23,055 nucleotides of DNA from JBALVT01 sp036961345 (GCA_036961345.1 JBALVT010000049.1:1-23055), one strand, 5' to 3'. Shown: positions 7,473 to 15,661, counted from the first letter of the stretch. Program-made: numbers and translations. The notes: generated from the sequence alone by a model not told the origin.

Positions 7473-9020
7473 ATGACTCTCAAATCGATCCAAAATTCCT
7501 TCATATCACTTACAAGTGCACTTTTCCTCGTGACCAGTCTTACAGCCTGGTCGGCCGATAAACCGAATATCCTCGTCATCTGGGGCGATGATATCGGCAC
7601 ATGGAATCTCAGCACCTACAATCTTGGCTCCATGGGTTTTGAAACCCCAAATATTGACCGAATTGCCAAGGAAGGCGCATTTTTCACGGATTATTATGGT
7701 GAGAATTCCTGCACAGCCGGTCGGTCAGCCTTTATTACCGGGCAGCACCCGGTTCGAACAGGCCTTACCAAAGTGGGTAGTCCTGGCAGAGAAGCCGGCA
7801 TGCAAAAGGAAGACCCGACAATTGCCGGCCTGTTAAAACCCTTAGGTTATGCCACCGGACAATTCGGCAAGAACCATCTGGGTGATCGGGATGAACACCT
7901 GCCAAGCCAGCACGGTTTCGACGAATTTTTTGGCAATCTGTACCACCTAAATGCCGAGGACGAGCCGGAGCATGTGGACTACCCCACTGACCCCATGTTT
8001 CGTCAGGCATTCAGCCCACGGGGTGTCATACACTCTTACTCAGACGGAAAAATCGACGATACAGGCGCACTCACTAAAAAGCGCATGGAAACGGTCGATG
8101 AAGAATTCACCGCCGAAGCCCTGAAGTTTATGGACAAGGCGGTAAAACAGGACAAACCGTTTTTTGTTTGGTGGAATTCCACTCGAATGCATATCTGGAC
8201 CCGACTGAAAGAGGAAAGTGTGGGATTATCGAAGCGCGGCGGCCTGTATGGTGACGGCCTTGTGGAACACGATAACCACGTCGGCCAGCTGCTGGATTTT
8301 CTCGACGATAAAGGAATCGCCGACAATACCATTGTCATTTATTCCACAGATAATGGTGCTGAAATATTCAGCTGGCCCGATGGCGGTACCACCCAATTTC
8401 GCGGCGAGAAAAACACCACCTGGGAGGGCGGTTTTAGGGTTCCTGCCCTGATTCGCTGGCCGGGCACAGTCAAACCCGGTACTCGCTTGAGAGAAATGGC
8501 CTCTCACAACGACTGGCTGCCAACACTGCTGGCTGCAGCCGGCGTAAAAGATGTCAAAGAAAAACTCAAAAAGGGATACCGGGCCGGGGACAAGAACTAC
8601 AAAGTGCACATTGACGGCTACGATCTAACTGATTACCTGAGCGGAAAATCAGACACCTCACCGCGCAATACCTTTCACTACTTTACCGATGATGGTGACT
8701 ATTCAGCCCTGCGCTGGGGCGACTGGAAGGTCATGTATTCTGTTCAGGAGGCCACCGGCAACGCGGTCTGGCAGTACCCATTTACCCAGCTGCGAATGCC
8801 CTTCCTGTTCAATCTTCGGCAAGACCCATTTGAGCGAGCACGCCAGGAATCCGGGGCGTATGAGCGCTGGTATTTCGAACATATATTCATACTCTACGGC
8901 GCGTCGATGGAATCCTACAAGTTTCTCACCACATTCCAGCAATTTCCGCCAAGGCAGAAGCCCGACACGCTCGACATGAACGAACTGGCCAAAAAAATGA
9001 TGGGATATAGCAAGCGTTAG
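7473..9020 (+). CDS. Exported type I (formylglycine) sulfatase with a CTAGR motif
   Basis: From the ATG at 7473 the product has 515 residues. A signal peptide (SLTSALFLVTSLTAWSA) runs to about residue 28, so the enzyme is expected in the periplasm or outside. The sulfatase core starts PNILVIWGDDIG with metal ligands D39 and D40. The maturation site is NSCTAGRSAFITG, with C80 the predicted formylglycine precursor. GKNHLGD supplies Lys/His around 133-135, and IYSTDNGAE has D293 and N294. The family normally carries C-x-P-S-R. Here Ala replaces Pro and Gly replaces Ser, a variant I recall from a known sulfatase branch. The sulfate ester attacked is unknown. Maturation needs FGE or anSME, and neither is in this window. 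A GTG directly upstream (7470) is an alternative start, and GAGG precedes both. Confidence 0.93.
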   Translation: MTLKSIQNSFISLTSALFLVTSLTAWSADKPNILVIWGDDIGTWNLSTYNLGSMGFETPNIDRIAKEGAFFTDYYGENSCTAGRSAFITGQHPVRTGLTKVGSPGREAGMQKEDPTIAGLLKPLGYATGQFGKNHLGDRDEHLPSQHGFDEFFGNLYHLNAEDEPEHVDYPTDPMFRQAFSPRGVIHSYSDGKIDDTGALTKKRMETVDEEFTAEALKFMDKAVKQDKPFFVWWNSTRMHIWTRLKEESVGLSKRGGLYGDGLVEHDNHVGQLLDFLDDKGIADNTIVIYSTDNGAEIFSWPDGGTTQFRGEKNTTWEGGFRVPALIRWPGTVKPGTRLREMASHNDWLPTLLAAAGVKDVKEKLKKGYRAGDKNYKVHIDGYDLTDYLSGKSDTSPRNTFHYFTDDGDYSALRWGDWKVMYSVQEATGNAVWQYPFTQLRMPFLFNLRQDPFERARQESGAYERWYFEHIFILYGASMESYKFLTTFQQFPPRQKPDTLDMNELAKKMMGYSKR

Positions 9021-9053
9021 ATGAAGATGTGCGGGGACGTATAACCGGGGCTG

Positions 9054-9890
9054 TTACAAATCGCCATCGACCCGCATGCCTTCTTCGTGCAACAGCGGTT
9101 TCATCTCCCGGTATACCGCCGGGTGGCTGGTCAGGGGAATAGACGGAAACAGGTGGTGGATAAAGTGATACTCCATACCCGATGAGAGAACCGTTCCAAC
9201 GGGCGATTTCCAGATTCGGGTATCGCGGTAACGCCCCTGTTCTCGCATCGGATGGTGGGGAGCCCAAGACAGGGTAATTTGCGTGTATACCATGGCTATT
9301 TGCAGGGGCAGCCACCACAGTATTAACGCTTCCAGCGCCAGGCCACTCCAACACAGCGCCAGCATGCACAGCCACCAAAAGCGCATCACCAGAAAGCCTT
9401 CCCACAGCAGCTGGTCTTTCTGGGCGCTGTCATCCAGAACATCTGGCGTAAGACCGCCCAAACTATCTGGCTGGCGGCTTCGAACAGACCTGTAAACCGC
9501 CCCCCAAAAAGTGTCTGCCCGCATGCCTATATCTGGATCTTTGCTGTCGTCATTGGTGTAGGCGTGATGCTTGAGATGCACAGCCCTATGCAATGTATAG
9601 GGGATTCCGAGCGGGAACATAGATGTATGCCCGATGAATTCGTTCAAAGCGCGCCACCGGGTCTTGGGCCGGCCAATATTGCCGTGTTCCGCCTCGTGAC
9701 TGGGTAAGTAACAATAGGCCTGTGCAAGCAGGGAAAGCCCGAAACCAGCCCACAGAGGCAGATAACCCAAGTGTACTAGCGGGAACAAACTCAACCAAAG
9801 TGCAAAGCCCCCCAGCCCCCAGATAACCATAAACCAGGGAAATCCACCGATGTACTTTTGCGCTATAGCACGCTCTTGATCCATGCTCAT
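9054..9890 (-). CDS. Membrane fatty-acid desaturase-family di-iron protein (278 aa)
   Basis: Three histidine boxes of the FA_desaturase superfamily are present: HEAEH (H65, H69), HLKHH (H105, H108, H109) and HFIHH (H242, H245, H246). Additional histidines lie at PHHP (212-213). Hydrophobic segments surround them (about 19-39, 42-60, 168-205). Such proteins bind two irons and use O2 to desaturate or hydroxylate acyl chains or carotenoids at the membrane. Sequence does not fix substrate or regiochemistry. No cytochrome b5 or ferredoxin domain is fused to it. Its start ATG overlaps the stop of a 54-residue membrane protein gene as ATGA, implying coupled translation. It is convergent with the sulfatase gene. 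Confidence 0.9.
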   Translation of the reverse strand: MSMDQERAIAQKYIGGFPWFMVIWGLGGFALWLSLFPLVHLGYLPLWAGFGLSLLAQAYCYLPSHEAEHGNIGRPKTRWRALNEFIGHTSMFPLGIPYTLHRAVHLKHHAYTNDDSKDPDIGMRADTFWGAVYRSVRSRQPDSLGGLTPDVLDDSAQKDQLLWEGFLVMRFWWLCMLALCWSGLALEALILWWLPLQIAMVYTQITLSWAPHHPMREQGRYRDTRIWKSPVGTVLSSGMEYHFIHHLFPSIPLTSHPAVYREMKPLLHEEGMRVDGDL

Positions 9891-10051
9891 AACCAGCGCC
9901 CCCGTTTCATAGCTATGAAACCCCAGACCAGGCCAACGGCCATGGTAATGGATAGATCAACACCGAGGGCCGCAGACCACATAGGGCCAAAAATCAGGCC
10001 GCCAAAAAACACTGGGCCCCAGGGCATCAGTTTTTCAATCATTGTTTGCAT
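9887..10051 (-). CDS. Small two-helix membrane protein coupled to the desaturase gene (54 aa)
   Basis: Reading leftward from the ATG at 10049-10051 gives a 54-codon frame, starting MQTMIEKLMPWGPVFFGG and ending AMKRGRWL. There are two hydrophobic helices (about 10-27 and 33-47), and the tail is basic (KRGRW), as expected for a cytoplasmic end. The stop TGA shares ATGA with the desaturase start, a classic translational-coupling overlap. AGGGG lies 11 nt before the start. A TGGCT/AGCCA hairpin sits directly beside it (about 10066-10078), which could affect initiation. I do not recognise a family. It might be a stabilising subunit or electron-transfer anchor for the desaturase, but that is inference from coupling only. 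Confidence 0.7.
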   Translation of the reverse strand: MQTMIEKLMPWGPVFFGGLIFGPMWSAALGVDLSITMAVGLVWGFIAMKRGRWL

Positions 10052-10285
10052 GTGTGCGACAACCCCTGGCTAGCAGCCAAGATGAAAGATACTACTACTG
10101 GTTCTGTAGCCTAGAGTACGCTATCTCCTTGGGTAGCCACAATACGCAATAAATTTCCCGTCGCCAGATTCACATTCGCCAACTGTAGGTTGCTGTCAAC
10201 AAAAACGAGTTCTACCAGTGCACGTGACCCCGCTAACTAACGGCCTCTTTATTGAGCGAGCACTGCCATGCCCACCCCATCTGGA
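10052..10285. other. Intergenic stretch with an unexplained open segment, possibly a decayed gene
   Basis: This gap of about 230 nt has no complete gene. On the minus strand, 10111-10236 is open for 41 codons without an ATG and reads like a protein tail (RALVELVFVDSNLQLA, then NLATGNLLRI). The same frame continues upstream to an ATG but is cut by two stops (TAA and TAG). It could be the remains of a small gene or chance. Confidence 0.2.
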
Positions 10286-11239
10286 CTAAATCTGATTGCG
10301 CAAGCTAAGTTGTTCGGGATAAGGCTGCATATACACCTGACTACTAATGTATTGACTTTCATGACGCCGAAAATGATGGCGCAGCAGTGTAAGCGGCACA
10401 ATCAACGGGACCTGGCCGCTGCGGTATTGCATAATAAGAGCGTCCATTTCGTGTTTGTCAGAATTTTCCAAATTCTGTTTCAGATAACCACGAATATGCT
10501 GCAATACATTCGTATGTGACTTCCGTGTTGCAACATGCATCAGACCAGACATTAGCAGCTCGATAAACTGACCTGCGGTGCTCTCCTCTGGCCTTACTTT
10601 GGCATCGGCGAGCAATCTGCCGATCGCTTTATAGGTGGGAACATGCTGGGACATCAAAAGATATTTATAGCGTGACCAAAACTCAGTTAGCCCGTGATGA
10701 CTTAAGGGCTGCTCACGAAATAACTTCCAATCGTGATACGCGAAAACCCGGGTAACAAAATTTTCGCGCAGGCCTGCATCGTTCAATCTGCCATCTTCCT
10801 CTACTGGCAAAAGCGGGTCTAGCCTCATAAGCTCTGCGGCAAAAATACCCACCGAATCGTTCAAAACCGCATTGCCTTTGGCGTTGTAGCGCTTGACGCG
10901 ATCGAAACCGCAGCTGGGCGAGCCCTTGACCAAAATATAGCCTGCAAGCTCTGGGTTAGCGGACATTATGTCCGCTGCATATGCCCGCATTGGTTCTGTG
11001 TAATCTATAGTTTGTGTGGCGCTGTCCATAAGCCGCTCTTGCCCAAGATCGCCCACCAATCGCACCGTTTCACGCGGAACCCCCATACCAATGCCCACTT
11101 CCGGGCAAAAGGGTCGCATATTAGCGTGCTCTTCCAGGTTATTAATGTGAGCATTTTTCCGCTTACTTTCACCGTTGAATCGCACTTTGTGGCCTACCAG
11201 ACAGGCCCCAATTCCAATTGTCGGTTTATTCTGTTCCAT
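10286..11239 (-). CDS. DUF523 + DUF1722 (YbgA-type) protein
   Basis: A 317-residue product when started at the ATG at 11237-11239 (MEQNKPTIGIGACLVG). An in-frame GTG at 11248 is a weaker alternative. The N-terminal half is DUF523, with cysteines C13 (GACLVG), C45 (RPFCPEVGIGMG) and C110 (KGSPSCGFDRV). In the characterised thiouracil desulfurase TudS, conserved cysteines of this domain hold an iron-sulfur cluster. The C-terminal half from about residue 185 is DUF1722 (LMSQHVPTYKAIGRLLADA, HIRGYLKQNL). In E. coli, YbgA is encoded next to photolyase, and this two-domain form is common in gammaproteobacteria. Here it is the last gene of a four-gene minus-strand block, 55 nt after the TIGR01777 gene. 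Its physiological role is not established. Confidence 0.9.
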   Translation of the reverse strand: MEQNKPTIGIGACLVGHKVRFNGESKRKNAHINNLEEHANMRPFCPEVGIGMGVPRETVRLVGDLGQERLMDSATQTIDYTEPMRAYAADIMSANPELAGYILVKGSPSCGFDRVKRYNAKGNAVLNDSVGIFAAELMRLDPLLPVEEDGRLNDAGLRENFVTRVFAYHDWKLFREQPLSHHGLTEFWSRYKYLLMSQHVPTYKAIGRLLADAKVRPEESTAGQFIELLMSGLMHVATRKSHTNVLQHIRGYLKQNLENSDKHEMDALIMQYRSGQVPLIVPLTLLRHHFRRHESQYISSQVYMQPYPEQLSLRNQI

Positions 11240-11294
11240 TGCTCGCACCCATAGATGTTATTTAGGATAATTACGCAATACAACCCCTCTCGGA

Positions 11295-12212
11295 TCAGTC
11301 GCAAGCCAAAATATCAGATAGCGCTGGTCCCAGCTCCGGGTACTTAAAGCTAAATCCGCACGACTGCGCCACAACCGGAAAAACCCGTTGGCCATTAAGC
11401 AGAATCTCCCTGGCAAACTCGCCAAGCGCCAATTCTGCTATGAATGCGGGTAAAGGCAGAAAAGCCGGCCGATTTAGCACCACACCCAACAAACTGGCAA
11501 ATTCCCGCTGAGTCACAGGGTTGGGGGCAGTCGCATTAACTGGGCCAGACACATCATCGGTTTCAAGGAGAAACAGGAGCAGACGGGTCAGATCGTAAAT
11601 ATGTATCCAGGACCACCACTGCCTACCACTGCCCATTGGCCCTCCCAGGCCGAGTTTTGCAGGCGCTAACATTTCAGGCAGTGGACCACCGTCGGCCCCC
11701 AGCACAATACCGATGCGCACCAGAACGAGCCGGGTTTGGGGAGGTAACTGCTCGATAGCGGCAGATTCCCAGTCACTGCAAAGCTGATGTGCGTAGCCAC
11801 CATGGGAATCGCTTGTCTCATCCAAAGACTCGTCTTGCCAGTGGCCGTACCAACCTACTGCCGATCCAGACAAGAGCACCGCCGGTGAATGCTCCAAACT
11901 GCAAATCCACTGGTTCAATCGCTGCGTAAGCTCAATTCGACTCGCACGATAGATGTTTTTCCTGGCAGGGTTCCACCGACCGGCACTTAACGGCTCTCCT
12001 GCGAGGTTTATTACGCCATACCACTTGGTTTGTGCCTCTAGTTGGTCAAAAGAAGAAACGAATCGCACATCTTCCGAGGCACCGGCTAAATGTTCCTGTG
12101 GGTTCCTGGTAAGAATGGTAATTCTGTAACCGCGAGCACGTAACAAGTGGCACAAGTGCCCCCCAATAAAGCCGGTACCTCCCGTAATCAGTACGTCACG
12201 CAGATCGCTCAT
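11295..12212 (-). CDS. TIGR01777-family NAD(P)-dependent epimerase-like protein (YfcH type)
   Basis: A Rossmann fold starts at the N-terminus with VLITGGTGFIGGHL (dinucleotide-binding glycine motif, residues about 11-17). NLAGEPLSAGRW and SGSAVGWYGHWQDESLDET follow, both hallmarks of the TIGR01777 branch. The C-terminal part (VVLNRPAFLPLPAFIAELALGEFAREILLNGQ) carries the short DUF1731-type ending. The 305-residue length is normal. Homologues, E. coli YfcH among them, are annotated as epimerases or 'cell division inhibitor SulA-like', but neither activity is proven, so I name only the family. The start ATG is 31 nt past the LLM gene stop on the same strand, consistent with an operon. Confidence 0.93.
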   Translation of the reverse strand: MSDLRDVLITGGTGFIGGHLCHLLRARGYRITILTRNPQEHLAGASEDVRFVSSFDQLEAQTKWYGVINLAGEPLSAGRWNPARKNIYRASRIELTQRLNQWICSLEHSPAVLLSGSAVGWYGHWQDESLDETSDSHGGYAHQLCSDWESAAIEQLPPQTRLVLVRIGIVLGADGGPLPEMLAPAKLGLGGPMGSGRQWWSWIHIYDLTRLLLFLLETDDVSGPVNATAPNPVTQREFASLLGVVLNRPAFLPLPAFIAELALGEFAREILLNGQRVFPVVAQSCGFSFKYPELGPALSDILACD

Positions 12213-12243
12213 AAATTAGTTACCCGCCCAGCAGTCTGAATAC

Positions 12244-13134
12244 TCAGGCCCCGTTACGCTCTCGATAAGGCTGCATAATAGTTTCAGCATACCAATTAAT
12301 CATGCCGATTTTTTCCTCTATAGTCTGGTTATCATCGCCGCCTTCATAGGGGTTGCGGAAAGCGATAATCACTTCTGTAATACCTATTTTCTCAAGCGCC
12401 TCTAAACCCTCCAAGGAAAAGGCTTCAGCCGTCATGCCATGATTTTCAAACGGTAGATGATCGCGCTGATAGTGCTTTCTGAATTCGTTGATCTGGTCGA
12501 TCATGACCTTCAATTCTTCTCCAGAAGCACCCGCCGCTATCCAGCCGTCGCCAAGGCGGCCCGCGCGACGCAGTGCTGGCCGAGCATGACCTCCAATCAG
12601 TAACGGCACCGGAGCACTCGGTACCGGACACAATTTGAGTGGTTCAACCTGGAATATCTCACCCTCGTAACCAAAATATTCACCGCTCATCAAACCACGA
12701 ACGATCTCCAACATCTCGTCCATACGCTTACCGCGCTTTTCCCATGGAATCTGCGCGGCGAGAAAATCCTCGGGCCAGGGACTAATGCCCACGCCAAAGC
12801 CGAAACGGTTATCAGTGACAACTGCCAAACTGGATAGTTGCTTGGCAACGATGACAGGCTGACGAATCGCCAGCTTTATCACAGATGTTGTGAAGCGAAT
12901 CTTCTTTGTGATCGCAGCGAGATAGGGAATGATGATAAAGGGCTCCAGAAAAGGCACACCATCCAGAAACTCTCGAGTACCGTCGTCGTTATAAGGATAG
13001 ACATCGGACCCCTCCTGGGGATAACAGATACTGTCGGGAAACGTGAAGGTGTCGTAACCCGCAGCTTCTATCGCTATAGCGAGTGGCGCATACTGGTCTG
13101 CGGGACACATAGTGGCGTGGTAAGCGAATTTCAT
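12244..13134 (-). CDS. Luciferase-like (LLM) flavin/F420 oxidoreductase, TIGR03619-like
   Basis: A TIM-barrel LLM protein of 296 residues. Early motifs are MKFAYHATM and AIEAAGYDTFTFPDS, then KKIRFTTSVIKLAIRQPVIVAKQ, the cofactor-region segment GFGVGISPWPEDF, and VPLLIGGHARPALRRAGRLGDGW near the C-terminal phosphate-binding part. This order is characteristic of the subgroup annotated as F420-dependent (TIGR03619). Some LLM relatives use FMN instead, and F420 is uncommon in gammaproteobacteria, so the cofactor is open. The insertion around residues 38-62 (CYPQEGSDVYPYNDDGTREF) is rich in acidic and aromatic residues. It lies between the SOUL gene (40 nt upstream) and the TIGR01777 gene (31 nt downstream) on the same strand. 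Confidence 0.9.
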   Translation of the reverse strand: MKFAYHATMCPADQYAPLAIAIEAAGYDTFTFPDSICYPQEGSDVYPYNDDGTREFLDGVPFLEPFIIIPYLAAITKKIRFTTSVIKLAIRQPVIVAKQLSSLAVVTDNRFGFGVGISPWPEDFLAAQIPWEKRGKRMDEMLEIVRGLMSGEYFGYEGEIFQVEPLKLCPVPSAPVPLLIGGHARPALRRAGRLGDGWIAAGASGEELKVMIDQINEFRKHYQRDHLPFENHGMTAEAFSLEGLEALEKIGITEVIIAFRNPYEGGDDNQTIEEKIGMINWYAETIMQPYRERNGA

Positions 13135-13174
13135 ACTTAAAACTCCTTTAACAGGTTTGGGGACAACGCTCTCA

Positions 13175-13762
13175 TCACGATGATGAAGCCACTTCGATCA
13201 TAATTTCATTGCGACGCAGAAAGGGCAGTGTCCAGGGAGGATTGTACTGGTTAAGCGACGCCTCTCCGACAACCTGAATCGAGTTATTGTTCAGAACAGC
13301 CCGTAGCTCTTGCTCATAGTGACTAACACGAGAGCTCGTGGCCCATCCGGAGAAGCGCACCACAGCAACCGTTTTGGCAGGCTCAATTCTCAAGCTGACT
13401 CTACCATCGGCCGGCGTTGGTAGATCATCCAGCGTATACTCGACTGGCATGGTAAACGCCATTTCAGGAGTTTCCACCCCCAATGTCTCCTGAACCGGTG
13501 CAGTCATGGCTATTTTTTGCTCCTGGTCATTACCACCAAAAATATAGCCCGCCAACCTTCTAAACCCCGCTGAGCTTTCAGCAGAATCCGGCAAGCTGGT
13601 AACCGCCTGGACCACCGGCGCATAAACTCGAATCTCAATGGCATCAATAGACTCAACCACCTGATATCCGGGTTCCTCGATACTATGTGCCATGCTTGAC
13701 GCTCCAATCAGCATTAAAAGAAGAGACGATTTAAAGCCCGCCAACATTATTTTCATGATCAT
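13175..13762 (-). CDS. SOUL family haem-binding protein, exported
   Basis: A 195-residue product with a signal peptide (SSLLLMLIGASSMAHS, cut near residue 27). The body begins EEPGYQVVESIDAIEIRVYAP. FRRLAGYIFGGNDQEQKIAMTAPVQ is the SOUL/HBP signature 'R..aGYIFG.N....KIaMTaPV'. PPWTLPFLRRNEIMIEV closes the fold. SOUL proteins bind haem or porphyrin with modest specificity. Bacterial members are often exported, and their role is poorly known (porphyrin scavenging or stress protection). It is the first gene of the minus-strand block, divergent from the PPOX gene with about 155 nt between the starts, where promoters for both should lie. Two adjacent ATGs (13762 and 13756) are possible starts. Confidence 0.92.
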   Translation of the reverse strand: MIMKIMLAGFKSSLLLMLIGASSMAHSIEEPGYQVVESIDAIEIRVYAPVVQAVTSLPDSAESSAGFRRLAGYIFGGNDQEQKIAMTAPVQETLGVETPEMAFTMPVEYTLDDLPTPADGRVSLRIEPAKTVAVVRFSGWATSSRVSHYEQELRAVLNNNSIQVVGEASLNQYNPPWTLPFLRRNEIMIEVASSS

Positions 13763-13917
13763 TAGTGTATTCCCGTCAGATATTAGTGGTGTATACGTAC
13801 GCTTGATGGCTAGAGATCACATGCAATTGCCAGCTTGCTCTGGCATGCAAACTATTAAACTGTATATTGATCCAAACAGTGTCTGAGTTTCGAAAAAAAC
13901 ATGAGGAAACATACACA

Positions 13918-14574
13918 ATGACCGACATATATACCGATGAGCAACGCAAGATGCAGGAAGAATTCGGAACACAACAGCTCGCTGCTGTGCATAGCGCCAT
14001 CATAATTACTGACGATATTCCTGAAGATCATGAAGCATTTATTGCATCGCGCGACTTCTTCTTTTTGTCCACCGTCAACGAACTTGGGGAACCCACAGTG
14101 TCATACAAGGGGGGCGCGCCTGGCTTTGTTCAAGTACTCGATTCAAAAACTCTCGTATTTCCCAGCTACGACGGCAATGGGATGTTTCTGTCTATGGGAA
14201 ATATAGAGTCCGCCAAAAAAATCGGGCTGTTGTTTATGGACTTTGAAACGCCCCACCGGGTTAGAGTTCAGGCATCTGCCAGCCTGGTAAAAGAAGGCCC
14301 TTTGATGGAGTCCTTTCCAGGCGCCCAGATGGTAGTTCGAGCTGAGGTCGATTCTGTTTTTCTGAATTGCGGCAGGTATATTCACAAACACCAGCGCCTC
14401 TCCAGTTCTGAATATGTGCCCGATGCGCAGGGTAACCAGCCTTTCCCCGCATGGAAGCGCATAGACTTAATACAAGATGCGCTTCCCGAAGCGGACAAGG
14501 GCCGCGCTGCAAGTGGCGGCGGCACGATCACGGCCCAAGAGTACGGCGAGAGAGTTTTACGCGGTGAACCGTGA
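13918..14574 (+). CDS. Pyridoxamine 5'-phosphate oxidase-family (PPOX split-barrel) flavoprotein
   Basis: The start is the ATG at 13918 (MTDIYTDEQRKMQEEF), with GAGGAAA about 9 nt upstream. The longer frame from 13867 lacks this. The 218-residue product has the split-barrel pattern of PPOX-type FMN proteins: AFIASRDFFFLSTVNELGEP, VSYKGGAPGFVQVLD, LVFPSYDGNGMFLSMGNI, KKIGLLFMDFETPHRVRVQ. True PNPO and the F420- and FMN-binding relatives share this fold, and residues for pyridoxamine phosphate are not evident, so the vitamin B6 role should not be assumed. The C-terminal part holds LNCGRYIHKHQ and a WKRIDLIQDALP tail typical of a large uncharacterised branch. It leads the plus-strand series, with the AraC gene starting 40 nt later. 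Confidence 0.9.
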   Translation: MTDIYTDEQRKMQEEFGTQQLAAVHSAIIITDDIPEDHEAFIASRDFFFLSTVNELGEPTVSYKGGAPGFVQVLDSKTLVFPSYDGNGMFLSMGNIESAKKIGLLFMDFETPHRVRVQASASLVKEGPLMESFPGAQMVVRAEVDSVFLNCGRYIHKHQRLSSSEYVPDAQGNQPFPAWKRIDLIQDALPEADKGRAASGGGTITAQEYGERVLRGEP

Positions 14575-14614
14575 TCATATTGACTCGACCCGCCCTAGAC
14601 GACACAGTTAGCCT

Positions 14615-15661
14615 ATGTATGAGTGGTTTATATTTTTACGCGGACTATCGATTGGCCTGATTGGTGCGCTGGTGCTGGTTTGCGCAGTGATCTTCTGGCG
14701 CCATTATCTGGCAAAAATGCTGGTATTTTTTTCACTGGGTATTTGCGGGTATTTACTGGCTCCGCTTTTGTGGGGTAAGACCCCGCTTTTTTACCTCTCA
14801 ACGGCGATCGCCGATACCATACCACTGGCTTTTTTGCTGTTCACACAGGCGATGTTCGAAGATGACAGGCGGCCGCAACGCGCCAGCTTGATAGCGGGCT
14901 GCGTTTATTTGGTTCTGGGGTACGCAGCTTCGTACCTGCCGCTACTTACCGGCGACAGCGGGCGGCTATATACAATAATGGGGGGTCTTTCCCGCTTATT
15001 GATGGCCGGTCTTCTCACCTATTCATTTTACGTAATCCTGCGCCAGTGGCGCGCTGATCTGGTGGAACCGCGCAGGCGTATGCGCATTGCTGTAACCGTT
15101 ATTGTCTGCGCTTATATTTTGACAGTAGTTGTTGTGGAATCCTTGATAGGCAGCGGCACCGTTCCCATGTGGGTAGAAGTGGCCAACTCAACAGGGATAG
15201 CATTGAGTACGCTGTTTTTTATCGCTTTTCTCGCCCTCATGGGTCCGGGGGGATTACAGCGAACCAGGATCGAGGCAGGCACGCCCGGAGCCAGCCCTCT
15301 CGTGGTTGCCACCCAGAGGGAAATAGACAGTATTATCGCGGCGATGGAACAAGATCATATCTACCGCGATATGGGGCTGACCATTCGCTCACTTGGGCAG
15401 GCGGTATCTATCCCCGAACATCGCCTGCGCCAACATATCAACCAGGTACTGGATTACCGCAACTTTAACGACTTTTTGAATCGCTACAGAATCGATGAAG
15501 CCACCGTCAAATTGCGCGACCCGAACAGCGCCCGCACTCCAGTTTTAACCATCGCCATGGACGCCGGCTACCGCTCGATGACAACCTTCAACAAAGCATT
15601 CAAGGCCCGCCATGGGCAAACACCGGTCGAATATCGACAGAATCAGTTACCGATTACTTAA
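14615..15661 (+). CDS. AraC-family transcription regulator with a multi-pass membrane N-terminus (348 aa)
   Basis: The first 215 residues form about six or seven hydrophobic helices (near 5-27, 33-52, 62-80, 90-108, 115-140, 155-175, 185-205). A soluble C-terminal domain from about residue 240 is the AraC/XylS double helix-turn-helix: LTIRSLGQAVSIPEHRLRQHIN is the first HTH, and ILTIAMDAGYRSMTTFNKAFK resembles the second, closing with RHGQTPVEYR. A membrane-bound DNA-binding protein implies sensing of something in or across the membrane, such as lipid state, a small hydrophobic ligand or redox. The ligand cannot be read. No strong ribosome-binding site precedes the start. The PPOX gene lies 40 nt before it and the hydroxylase gene 107 nt after it, and these are natural target candidates by position only. 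Confidence 0.9.
   Translation: MYEWFIFLRGLSIGLIGALVLVCAVIFWRHYLAKMLVFFSLGICGYLLAPLLWGKTPLFYLSTAIADTIPLAFLLFTQAMFEDDRRPQRASLIAGCVYLVLGYAASYLPLLTGDSGRLYTIMGGLSRLLMAGLLTYSFYVILRQWRADLVEPRRRMRIAVTVIVCAYILTVVVVESLIGSGTVPMWVEVANSTGIALSTLFFIAFLALMGPGGLQRTRIEAGTPGASPLVVATQREIDSIIAAMEQDHIYRDMGLTIRSLGQAVSIPEHRLRQHINQVLDYRNFNDFLNRYRIDEATVKLRDPNSARTPVLTIAMDAGYRSMTTFNKAFKARHGQTPVEYRQNQLPIT

Noticed and set aside
13763..13917. Two TATACA-like half-sites (near 13790 and 13862 on the minus strand) resembling CarH/LitR-type operator cores
   Set aside because: They lie about 70 nt apart, not as adjacent repeats, and such short AT-rich words are expected by chance.
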